From contig VGFU01000005.1 in the NCBI GenBank assembly GCA_016868755.1, positions 1-64,000 on the forward strand: 64,000 nt of DNA, in the 5' to 3' direction. Positions 27,601-34,930 of this stretch are shown here, piece by piece (position 1 is the first letter of the stretch; the number at the start of each line of letters is the position of its first letter). The notes under the pieces were generated by a model. That model had not been told where the DNA came from, ran no database searches, and was given only the letters and a program-made list of their open reading frames with translations. Source of the stretch: Bacteroidota bacterium. Its GTDB lineage: Bacteria; Bacteroidota; Bacteroidia; Flavobacteriales; Schleiferiaceae. A program made the position numbers and the translations under genes.

Positions 27601-28587
27601 GATATCAGCGTTGTATACAAAACCAAGTCCGCGCGGGATGTCTGAACCGATGATGTCGTCGAGGTAGTTACCCAAATCGGCGTCGAACCAGGTTGAGAAG
27701 TAGGTGTTGGTAAGTCGGAACGTTGACTTGTTGATGATCCGGTAGTTCTGGAACGTCATGTTGTTGATTTCGTCGTTCGTGGCAAAAGCAAAAGCTTGAG
27801 CACGAATCTCGAAGCCCATGGCTCCGGCGTTGGTTTCGGTGTGAACGTTTCCACGGTCGTTGTAAACCCACCAAATCGTTTGGTCACCATAAAGCACGTC
27901 TGTCTCTTTCAAGCGGCAATCGTAGGCACGGTCAAGGTCATAGGCTGGATAGTCCTCATTGTAGTCGTAGCGTCCGTCGCCATCCAAGTCAATGAACGGA
28001 GCCAAGGTGTAGGGAAGTTCGCCCTCGACGCCGTGCGCCGGCCAGTTCTTGATGATGTCTGGGATGCTACCCTCGTAACCAGGGTACTTTGCTGACACAT
28101 CGCAGTCGGGATCGTTTTTGCAAAGCAGCCATCCGCGGTGCATCTCAACTTGCTCGCGAGTAATAATCCAGTGCCGGTCGTACTTATCGCAGACCTCCTT
28201 GGTTACCGAAGCGAGGCCGTCTGTTGAAAGCGGACCGGGCCAGAAGTCGTTACCGCGCGAACGGTAGGTCATGGCCGCCAATTTGAGCTGGTTTCCTTCG
28301 TCAAGTCCGCCCAACCACAGTGAGCCGGCAAACATCGAGTGTCGGTTACTTCCTTTAGGAACCTCGTAGCGCGCAGTATTTAAATCCCACCACATATCGC
28401 CTCCGCCCAAAATAGTGGTACGTACGTTGTTGATGTTCAAGTCAGATTGCGCACGAGAAGGCTGGCAAAGTTCCTCCACCGTCTTATTCGACCGGGTGGT
28501 TTTGCCTGATGTAGTGCCAACGTCTTCACGAGCGATTGCCGTGAATCCGATTAAAGTTGCAGCGAAGAGAAATAGATGCTTGTTCAT
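24601..28587 (-). CDS. Giant secreted protein with T9SS-type C-terminal domain
   Basis: About 1,328 residues. A signal peptide (MNKHLFLFAATLIGFTAIA) opens a conserved N-terminal region (NNVRTTILGGGDMWWDLNTARYEVPKGSNRHSMFAGSLWLGG). Several Asp-rich, calcium-binding-like stretches follow (DLDGDGRYDYNEDYPAYDLD, DGRDNDRDGCIDGVRDRNGVC). The C-terminus has VVPNPYYSLSQYE, CTVSIYSTDGSLVRTM and YLIHIDAPGIGQTIVKWF, like the FlgD-Ig/T9SS sorting domain, but it ends FNPTGF. No enzyme is recognised. It starts 17 nt after the TonB receptor stop and is followed by a PorV-like gene. ATG 28587 is chosen over 28596 because it gives the signal peptide directly. Confidence 0.78.
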   Translation of the reverse strand: MNKHLFLFAATLIGFTAIAREDVGTTSGKTTRSNKTVEELCQPSRAQSDLNINNVRTTILGGGDMWWDLNTARYEVPKGSNRHSMFAGSLWLGGLDEGNQLKLAAMTYRSRGNDFWPGPLSTDGLASVTKEVCDKYDRHWIITREQVEMHRGWLLCKNDPDCDVSAKYPGYEGSIPDIIKNWPAHGVEGELPYTLAPFIDLDGDGRYDYNEDYPAYDLDRAYDCRLKETDVLYGDQTIWWVYNDRGNVHTETNAGAMGFEIRAQAFAFATNDEINNMTFQNYRIINKSTFRLTNTYFSTWFDADLGNYLDDIIGSDIPRGLGFVYNADINDEGPIGYGMNPPAIGFDFFQGPFADYFDGRDNDRDGCIDGVRDRNGVCIPENPVTGVNERIIMSGFMYYNNTGSAFSGNPNNASEFYNYMQSRWKNGNPLVVETPCGPGCTGNGDGFTADGSGLATLFAYPGNTFDTTGVTAPIVDQNWFESPNNQQDKRGLHNAGPFSLAPGALNFITTGAVWARNTNDPGPLYSVERVIIADDKAQSLFDNCFQILNGPDAPDMEIQELDRSVVLMLSYRDGQNNDNFDYEEIDPLIQANDNTYKFEGFQIYQLKNADVSMADRYDPSQARLIAQCDIKNGVTRMINWELDPDLELLVPQDMTISSNNSGIKTSYHVTEDAFATGTDRRLVNHREYYFSVVAYAHNEYEKFDQVLTPGGQRRPYLAGRNNVKKYVGIPHQVSAEANGTIQKVNYGDAPIITRIEGMGNGGTKLELTQESEDAIVTNFRLDQTVYQAGNGPVNIKVVDPLRVKSGNYTMIFSGTNANATWAIEDEAGDVVATSAGSISFLVEQLVPELGISVDIRNQEAPGNDIENVRNQSILGGEVVYDDPTKPWLTGVADDASYGPTNWLLAGNNSVSTPPGSFYKDFPGDDKSRFSTIIGGTWGPFAYASFIGRGLSGANTIWGMGPADSSMSAFTARMSPSELHSVDIVFTDDRSKWTRVPVFEMGDDASLNAGGTRKWRLRSDLGWDLVNGELVRSTTTTGWSWFPGYAIDLETGTRLNIAFGENSWMIGDRGNDMLFNPTSRERAQLADNVTGGYRFGGQHNLYILAPYLQSGLSRTPLDYAGSVEAQNPLFADFGNMSNILSRNRVTKSLMWVSIPLMEPRFNNANLYEPRTAANGLPSVARVKIRMGRPYERYVTDNSNTGNPKYMFSTVNAATITGDSLTAKNALATVRVVPNPYYSLSQYETSQNDNRVKITNLPPRCTVSIYSTDGSLVRTMRKDNSDTWIYWDLTNNYQVPIASGVYLIHIDAPGIGQTIVKWFGTMRPFNPTGF

Positions 28588-28603
28588 AACGGACATAATG
28601 CTA

Positions 28604-31600
28604 TTACAGACCTAAACGAACGCCCAAACGGAGAAGGCGCGGCGTAGAGAAGTTGGTTGGGTTGACCATTCGCATGGTGTAAAGATCAGAGAACGCTTGA
28701 GCGTTGGCCGTGAACGCAATGGCTTGCTGTCCTTGCGGCGAAGAAAGGTAGCCGTCGTCGTCGGGCGATCCCGTGTAGGGGTAAATACCGAGTACGTTTG
28801 CGGCGTTGAGCACGTTGAGGACCTGGAGGTACACTTCAAAGTTGTTTTTGCCCTTGTTGTAGTACCACACCTTGTTGGCGGTCATGTCAATGCGGAACTG
28901 CCACGGCAAACGAGAACCGTTCAGCAAACCAACCACCGGAGAAGCAGACTCCACTAGGGAGTATGCACGCACACGGCGTGAATAGGGGAAACCAGATCCA
29001 GCAGTAGCTAACATGTTCACCCCTGCATTTTCGAAAACTTTAATCTTACCCCACACAGGACCGTTGTAGTCGGTGCCCTGACCGTAACGGAAATCTATGT
29101 TTCCAGACAAATTGTGGCGCTGGTCGTAGTCCAACGGTACGATGTAGCGAATGTTGGGCAATCCAGTACGAGCTAGAGAAAGACCTGATTCCGCCCCTGA
29201 ACCGGTACCGTCGGCAAACGAAAGTGAGTACTGCGCATTCATCTGAACATTACCCACGCGACGAAGATCATACTGGAAGCTGAAGCCTTTTGAAGTTGTA
29301 AAGTCGCGGTTTCCGTAGGTCACATACGTTGCAGGGTATGCCTCTGTTACCGAAACCGTCTGAATCAAGTCGCGGTATTCGCGGTAAAAGGCATTGATTT
29401 TGAGCGCACTGCGATCAGTGAGCTTTTGGCGGAATCCGATTTCATACTCCGTTTGCTTCTGCGGTAGGAGCTCGGGGTTATCTACTACCGAGGCGTTTCC
29501 GTAAACTAAGTTTTGGTAATCAAAAGGATTGAAGCGAGACTGCGCAGCAGTTGGGCGCTGAACAAGGAGGTCGTAGTGCGCGAAGAACTCAGCTACGTCC
29601 GAAATGGGGAACTGGAACGAAATACGCGGACTTACGGTAACCTGTGGGCGGTAGTCGCGGAACGACTTTTCACTCAACACTGGGGCGTTAGGGTTGCTGG
29701 GATCTGAAAACGCTTCCTCAAAAATCCAAGGCTTAGCTTGACCACCTGATGCGTTGGCGATGAGGGTCGGGTTGGGCTGGGGCGAACCGTCTGCGTTGAA
29801 CCAGTCGAAACCATTGCGGTAGCCCACAATTCGCTTTGGGTTCTTGATGTCGTCAACATAAACCATGTAGCCGTCACCCATGGATGCGGGGATGTCGCTA
29901 CCCTCAAGTCCACCACGGGCCTTGACGTCAGCCACGGTGTGCGCAGGGAATAGCGAGAACGGATCTCGGAGCACCGGCTGGTTGGCGTCGTAGCGGTCTA
30001 CGCGCACGCCGACGTTGAAGAAGAGATCTTCAAACGTGAATTGATCCTGAATGTACCCTGCCATGTAAATGGGCTGGAAGGCGCGCACGGGGTAGGTGCG
30101 GTTGCCGCTGGCGTCGGTGGCTTTGAAGAAGTCGGCCAACGTCGGGTTGCCTGGCTGCAGTGCACCCGTGTAGTCGTAGCCGAAGTAGCTCACGTACGAT
30201 GAACCTCCCGGGTTAACAAGCTCCTGAGCTGAAAAGAGCGACAATCCACCGAATCGAGCAAAATCGTCCGGTGAAATGTTGTCTATATCCAACAGGCGCT
30301 GATCCTTCCCATCGGGATCCCAACCGAGCTGCTTGCGCAAATTGCGATCAAAAGTGCGCGGCTTGGTGAGGTCAATTGCACGGTTGTAGAAGATGGTGTC
30401 TTGGAACACTCCGTCGCGGTAAACCAAAATGGGGTTATCCAAGTCTAACTCGCGCATGTGGTCATTCTGAAGGTTGCGCATCAACGTCCAAAGAGCTGAT
30501 GAAGCCACTCCAAAACTGCGGTCAAAACGCTGTTCGTACTCGAGACCAGCGATGAGCGAGTGTCCCTTAATATCAAAGTTGGTCGATGCAGTAATGCGGT
30601 ACTGCTCGTTTTGGCTGTAGTTATAGCCCGATTGTACGGCACCAACGTTTCCAAAGAGACCGTACGCATCGTACGGACCTTGACCATTCAGGAGTCCGCC
30701 GCCTTGTTGGATATTGACCAAGTTGGCCACGTTATTGGCAATCAACCCACTGTTTACCAGATTGTAGTATGATTGGGTATATGCACCAAGGATTGGGTTG
30801 TAGGAGGACGGAGTAAATGCGATTCCCGTATCGAGATCGAGCAGCTTGCGCCATGCGGTAATCCCTGTCTTAGCATCTTGGCCATATCCATACAGACCAA
30901 TGCGGCCCGTCTCGAAGTTTCCTACGTGACCGTAGCGGAAAATATTATCGCGGTGGTTGGGGTCGTAGCTTTTGAAGTTGTTGATCGTGTAGTCTGCCTG
31001 AATGGTGTAGAAGGCATTCTTAATCAAGCCTTTGTCGTCTCCGCTGCCAAATTGCTGCGTGAAGCGGACGTAACCCGAGAGGTCACGTTGCGTTGAGGCC
31101 CCATTGTTTTCGTAGTTGAAAATGGAATGGAAGAAGCTACCGTTACGTCCGTCAGAGTAAAAGGCGCGACCACCAAGAACCAAGTTGGTCTTTTTACTTG
31201 TTTTAATGTTGATGTTACCCGTTGCGCGGAATACGGTACTCGCCACATTCAAGCGGCTTGGTACTATTTCAAATGCATCGCGGGTAAGGAGTTCGGCTCG
31301 GCGAATGGTGCCGAGACCGGTAGCCGTGGGCATAAGCGGGTTGGCCTTCAAATCGGCTAAGATGTCATCTTTAACCTTGTAAACTGGCGTGGCGTATGGA
31401 CGACCTACGCCTGTGTAGCTGAATTCCGTTGCCAAGAGGAAGCCCACAAGAGGAGCCGTCTTCTCTTTATTAAAAACAAGCGGACCACCCAGGGTCAATC
31501 CACCCAGGTGGTAGTTGTTGCGATCAAAAAGGGCTGAGGTAACGTATTCAACGGTACCGAAGTAGCGAGGGCTTGGACCTTTGGTTGTCGTTGAGATAAC

Positions 31601-32254
31601 CCCGCCGGTAACGTCGCCATATTGAGCAGGCACACCTCCAGTAATTACTTCAGTTGATTGAATAGCTTCGCGAGGAAGGTTGATGTCACCGCGCATTTTT
31701 ACGCCGTCAACAAACACAACGTTGGCATCACCACGGCCACCGCGGAAGAAGGTGCCACCGCTGCGCTCGTCTTGAACGACACTGGCCGTTTGCGCAAGTA
31801 CAGCATTCACCCCGCGACCGGCGAGGTTGCGAATTTGTTCAGCGCCAAAGCTCTGGGCCGTCTTCCCTTTTTCAATCAGCGGTGCTTCATACTTGGCGAC
31901 GACGTCAACGGCTCCAAGCTCTACACTTGAGGTAGACAACGCAAACTTGAGTTCGGTCGGTCGACCTGGGTTGATCTCCACTCCAGTGAAGGTAATTGAG
32001 GTGTAGCCAAACATTTCACAGACTACAGTGTACGTGCCAGGCTGTACCGGGTTGATGTTGTAGTTTCCGTCGAAGTCCGAGGAGCCCGAGGCCACCTTGA
32101 ACTGACCAGATTTAACGGTAATAATAGCCTGGACCAGCTCTTCACCGGTCTTTTTGTCTTTGACTGTACCTCGGAGCGAACCGGGGCGAGCCTGCCCCCA
32201 CGCGAGGGTGGAGGCTCCGAAAATCAGCACTAACAGGGCGTAACGTAGACGCAT
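28604..32254 (-). CDS. TonB-dependent receptor, large, first gene of the PorV-like operon
   Basis: About 1,216 residues. A signal peptide (MRLRYALLVLIFGASTLAWGQ) and a carboxypeptidase-like domain (SLRGTVKDKKTGEELVQAIITVKSGQF, about 24-110) precede a plug with NLAGRGVNAVLAQTASVVQ, FFRGGRGDANVVFVDGVKM and ITGGVPAQYGDVTGGVISTTTKGP, and a long barrel ending LGVRLGL. It is 300-400 residues longer than the other receptors here because of long extracellular loops. The start at ATG 32254 is preferred to an in-frame TTG at 32260. No SusD-type lipoprotein follows; the partners are the giant secreted protein and the PorV-like protein. Confidence 0.88.
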   Translation of the reverse strand: MRLRYALLVLIFGASTLAWGQARPGSLRGTVKDKKTGEELVQAIITVKSGQFKVASGSSDFDGNYNINPVQPGTYTVVCEMFGYTSITFTGVEINPGRPTELKFALSTSSVELGAVDVVAKYEAPLIEKGKTAQSFGAEQIRNLAGRGVNAVLAQTASVVQDERSGGTFFRGGRGDANVVFVDGVKMRGDINLPREAIQSTEVITGGVPAQYGDVTGGVISTTTKGPSPRYFGTVEYVTSALFDRNNYHLGGLTLGGPLVFNKEKTAPLVGFLLATEFSYTGVGRPYATPVYKVKDDILADLKANPLMPTATGLGTIRRAELLTRDAFEIVPSRLNVASTVFRATGNINIKTSKKTNLVLGGRAFYSDGRNGSFFHSIFNYENNGASTQRDLSGYVRFTQQFGSGDDKGLIKNAFYTIQADYTINNFKSYDPNHRDNIFRYGHVGNFETGRIGLYGYGQDAKTGITAWRKLLDLDTGIAFTPSSYNPILGAYTQSYYNLVNSGLIANNVANLVNIQQGGGLLNGQGPYDAYGLFGNVGAVQSGYNYSQNEQYRITASTNFDIKGHSLIAGLEYEQRFDRSFGVASSALWTLMRNLQNDHMRELDLDNPILVYRDGVFQDTIFYNRAIDLTKPRTFDRNLRKQLGWDPDGKDQRLLDIDNISPDDFARFGGLSLFSAQELVNPGGSSYVSYFGYDYTGALQPGNPTLADFFKATDASGNRTYPVRAFQPIYMAGYIQDQFTFEDLFFNVGVRVDRYDANQPVLRDPFSLFPAHTVADVKARGGLEGSDIPASMGDGYMVYVDDIKNPKRIVGYRNGFDWFNADGSPQPNPTLIANASGGQAKPWIFEEAFSDPSNPNAPVLSEKSFRDYRPQVTVSPRISFQFPISDVAEFFAHYDLLVQRPTAAQSRFNPFDYQNLVYGNASVVDNPELLPQKQTEYEIGFRQKLTDRSALKINAFYREYRDLIQTVSVTEAYPATYVTYGNRDFTTSKGFSFQYDLRRVGNVQMNAQYSLSFADGTGSGAESGLSLARTGLPNIRYIVPLDYDQRHNLSGNIDFRYGQGTDYNGPVWGKIKVFENAGVNMLATAGSGFPYSRRVRAYSLVESASPVVGLLNGSRLPWQFRIDMTANKVWYYNKGKNNFEVYLQVLNVLNAANVLGIYPYTGSPDDDGYLSSPQGQQAIAFTANAQAFSDLYTMRMVNPTNFSTPRLLRLGVRLGL

Positions 32255-32335
32255 AAGCAAAGCGTTTTAGGTGGATCCGATTGGAATCAGTGGGCTAAAA
32301 TAACGCAGAATTAATGTGGATAAGCAGGTTCGGCT

Positions 32336-32343
32336 TAGGTTTG
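32336..32343 (+). promoter_or_regulatory. -7 box for the Rieske-like lipoprotein gene, 8 nt from ATG
   Basis: TAGGTTTG matches TAnnTTTG and ends 8 nt before ATG 32352, which argues for the shorter start over GTG 32316. Confidence 0.5.
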
Positions 32344-32351
32344 TTTACGAA

Positions 32352-32786
32352 ATGAAGAAGATTTTTTCACCTTGGCTTGCTTTGGCACTTTTGGTCAGCT
32401 GCGACGGCTCAGACAACCGCCACCCAGTTCCCTACGTGCTGCTGAGCGAAACGATCTTCCTGAACAGCCCCTCAGCCTTTGATCTTCAGTTTGTTGGCGG
32501 AATTTATTCGCGCAACGATTGGGGCCACGGGGGCGTCGCCGTGTACCGCCGAACCAACTTTGGTGATGCCAACGATTTTGGCGCCTACGACCTGAGATGC
32601 CCCAACCACGTATCGCAGTCCTGCGGAGCGGCGCAAATCGTCGAGGGTCTGTATGCGGAATGCGCCTGCGACGGCCAACAGTTCCTGCTGTTTGACGGCA
32701 GCGCAACTAGCGGCACCACCACCTGGGGACTACTACCCTACCGCGTTCAGTACGACGGGGCTTCGCTCCAAATCAGCAACCTTTAA
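32352..32786 (+). CDS. Lipoprotein with a degenerate Rieske-like fold
   Basis: A 144-residue protein with a lipoprotein signal (MKKIFSPWLALALLVSCDGS). The C-terminal half has the layout of a Rieske [2Fe-2S] domain: YDLRCPNH, then AECACDGQQFLLFDGSATSGTTTWGLLPYRVQYDGASLQI, which aligns with the CPCHGSRFD..G....GPA...L..Y.V...G..L.I pattern. The ligand set is not intact: the first motif is CxxH and not CxH, and the second histidine is an aspartate (CACD). It may have lost the cluster or use other ligands. The assignment rests on pattern alone. Its stop overlaps the convergent desaturase stop by 3 bases. Confidence 0.62.
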   Translation: MKKIFSPWLALALLVSCDGSDNRHPVPYVLLSETIFLNSPSAFDLQFVGGIYSRNDWGHGGVAVYRRTNFGDANDFGAYDLRCPNHVSQSCGAAQIVEGLYAECACDGQQFLLFDGSATSGTTTWGLLPYRVQYDGASLQISNL

Positions 32787-33871
32787 GCGACGCTTAAGCG
32801 CTTCAAATGGCGCACATGGGCACCCAAGGCTTCTTCAAACGTGCGGAACTCTTGGTACTGCACATTGAACTCCGCGCAGGTTTCTTTAACGATGCGCGAT
32901 ATTGCCGGATAGTGCACGTGACTGACTCGCGGAAACAGGTGGTGCTCCACCTGAAAGTTTAGACCGCCTAAAAGCCACGTAAGGATGCGGCTGCGGGTAG
33001 CGAAATTCGCGGTAGTCTGAAGCTGGTGGACGGCCCATTCCGACTCAATGTGGGTGGGTTCTGTTACATCAGACTGAGCAAAGGTTGCGCCCTCGACCAC
33101 GTGGGCCAACTGGAATACTACGCTCAATGAAAGTCCGGTTATGGAGGCCATCAGCAAAAAGCCAAAGAACCACGGCCAAAATCCGATAAGGTAAATGGGA
33201 AGGATGGCAACCATCGTGGTATGGATGGACTTCCACATCCAAAATCCGATGTGCTCGGCGAAGGTGAACTTGCGAATGGGTACGTCGCCCACTTTACCCG
33301 TGAAGTACTTTTTGAAGTCGGTGAATGCCAACCAGTAGATGTAGAGGAGGCTGTACAGCACCGGCCAGTAGTAGTGCTGCATGCGGTGAATGCCCTTGTG
33401 GGGTTGGGATTTGGCCATCCGAATCATTCCGCCCGAGTCAATGTCGTCATCGACCCCGTCGATGTTGGTAAACGTGTGGTGAATCGCGTTGTGCTTGTTT
33501 TTCCAGAGCGCCACGCTAGCCCCGAGCATGCTCAAGGTGTGGCCGGCGAGGGAGTTTAGCCATGTGTACTTCGAGTAGCTTCCGTGGGCCCCGTCGTGCA
33601 TCACGTTAAACCCAATGGCCGAGGTGAGCAGGCCAAGGATAACCCAAAACGGCATGGCCGCCCAAAAGTTGGCACCGAAGTAGAGTACGGCTACGTAGGT
33701 TGCAAAAAAGGCCGTGAGCAGTACGCCGGTCTTGGTGTACAAGCGGGCGTCACCCTTAGAAGACTTATTGTGCTCCTTGAAGTACTGGTTAACGCGCTGG
33801 GTCAGGATTTGAAAAAACGGCTGACCGTCAGTATGCGTAGCAAAACGCGGCGCTTTAAAGTTTGTGGACAT
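32783..33871 (-). CDS. Fatty acid desaturase (acyl-CoA/acyl-lipid front-end type)
   Basis: A membrane di-iron desaturase of 362 residues. The three histidine boxes are present: HDGAHGSY (about 92-99), HNAIHHTFTN (about 128-137) and FQVEHHLFP (about 310). Hydrophobic pairs lie between them. It lacks the N-terminal cytochrome b5 domain of eukaryotic front-end desaturases, and the QVEHHLFP third box places it in the linoleoyl-CoA-like group. It probably adjusts membrane fluidity. No ferredoxin or reductase partner is adjacent. Convergent with, and overlapping, the lipoprotein gene at the stop codons. Confidence 0.9.
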   Translation of the reverse strand: MSTNFKAPRFATHTDGQPFFQILTQRVNQYFKEHNKSSKGDARLYTKTGVLLTAFFATYVAVLYFGANFWAAMPFWVILGLLTSAIGFNVMHDGAHGSYSKYTWLNSLAGHTLSMLGASVALWKNKHNAIHHTFTNIDGVDDDIDSGGMIRMAKSQPHKGIHRMQHYYWPVLYSLLYIYWLAFTDFKKYFTGKVGDVPIRKFTFAEHIGFWMWKSIHTTMVAILPIYLIGFWPWFFGFLLMASITGLSLSVVFQLAHVVEGATFAQSDVTEPTHIESEWAVHQLQTTANFATRSRILTWLLGGLNFQVEHHLFPRVSHVHYPAISRIVKETCAEFNVQYQEFRTFEEALGAHVRHLKRLSVA

Positions 33872-33940
33872 AAGTGCAAGTTAAGGCCAATTTCGTGCCA
33901 AGCCGTTTAGGTGCCTATCGGGTTGTCCACCGGCCTAGGT

Positions 33941-34897
33941 TTAAAAAAGAGCCGTCGCGATTTGTTCCGTCTCGTCCGCCTTGCTCATCGTGTAGTAGTG
34001 GAGCACCGGAGCACCCTTAGCCATGAGTTCTTTCGACTGGGCAATGCACCACTCAACGCCAACCTGCTTAACCGCTTCAGGCGTTTTAGCCGCTTCAACC
34101 GCTTCGATCAAGTCGTCGGGCAAATTGAGGTGAAAATTGCGCGGAATGCTCTGCAGCTGGCCCTTGGCCGTCAGGGGCTTAAGTCCGGGAATAATGGGCA
34201 CGGTAATGCCCGCCGCACGGCAGTCGGCGACAAATTTGAAGAAGTGCTCGTTGTTGAAAAACATCTGCGTAACGATGTAATCACCGCCCGCGTCTACCTT
34301 GGCCTTGAGGTGCTTGAGGTCGGCCTTGAGGCTTGGCGCCTCAAAGTGCTTCTCGGGATAGCCCGCCACCCCGATGCAAAAGTTACTCGGGTTGGAGTTT
34401 TGTACCTCGTCGTAGAGGTACTTGCCCTGGTTTAGGTTCTTAACCTGGCGAAGAAGGTCAATGGCGTAGGCGTGTCCGTGGGGATCTGGGGTGAAGCTTC
34501 CCTCATTCTTTAGGGCATCACCACGTAAAACCAACGCATTGTCAATTCCGAGGTAGTGCAAATCAATCAAGGCGTACTCGGTTTCTTCGCGCGAAAATCC
34601 GCCGCAAATGATGTGCGGAACCGTGTCAATACGGAACTTGTTCTGGATGGCAGCGCAGATTCCAACGGTTCCGGGACGCTTTCGTGTGTGAATTTTCTGC
34701 AGCAAGCCAGACTCGTGCTTTTTAAACACGTACTCCTCGCGATGACTGGTCACGTCGATGAACTTCGGGTCGAACTGCATGAGGCGCTCGATGGTGCCAA
34801 AGAGGGAATCGATGGTGTTGCCCTTGAGCGGAGGCAGCACTTCAAAGCTGAACAGGGTCTTGCCCTGGGCGGCGGCTATGTGGTCGGTAACTTTCAT
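33941..34897 (-). CDS. metF: 5,10-methylenetetrahydrofolate reductase
   Basis: An FAD enzyme that makes the 5-methyl-THF used by MetH. 318 residues. Marks include FSFEVLPPLKGNTIDSLFGTIERL, VTSHREEY, the HIICGGFSREETEYALIDLHYLGIDNALVLRGD stretch, YIVTQMFFNNEHFFKFV and PIIPGLKPLT. It lies 31 bp after the second metH gene and is the last gene of the SAM-I-controlled metH1-metH2-metF operon, so methyl group supply and use are regulated together. The short gap before it consists of the dispersed repeat. Confidence 0.96.
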   Translation of the reverse strand: MKVTDHIAAAQGKTLFSFEVLPPLKGNTIDSLFGTIERLMQFDPKFIDVTSHREEYVFKKHESGLLQKIHTRKRPGTVGICAAIQNKFRIDTVPHIICGGFSREETEYALIDLHYLGIDNALVLRGDALKNEGSFTPDPHGHAYAIDLLRQVKNLNQGKYLYDEVQNSNPSNFCIGVAGYPEKHFEAPSLKADLKHLKAKVDAGGDYIVTQMFFNNEHFFKFVADCRAAGITVPIIPGLKPLTAKGQLQSIPRNFHLNLPDDLIEAVEAAKTPEAVKQVGVEWCIAQSKELMAKGAPVLHYYTMSKADETEQIATALF

Positions 34898-34930
34898 AAA
34901 CTGGTTGCTAGTAACAAGTTGCTGTTTGCT
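34898..34930 (-). repeat. Stop-codon-associated intergenic repeat, copy 3
   Basis: On the minus strand this starts with the metH2 stop (AACTAG) and runs CAAACAGCAACTTG, TTACTAGCAACCAG up to the metF ATG. It shares words with the copies near 4302, 45930 and 57492. It lies inside an operon, so it is not an effective terminator. Confidence 0.55.
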
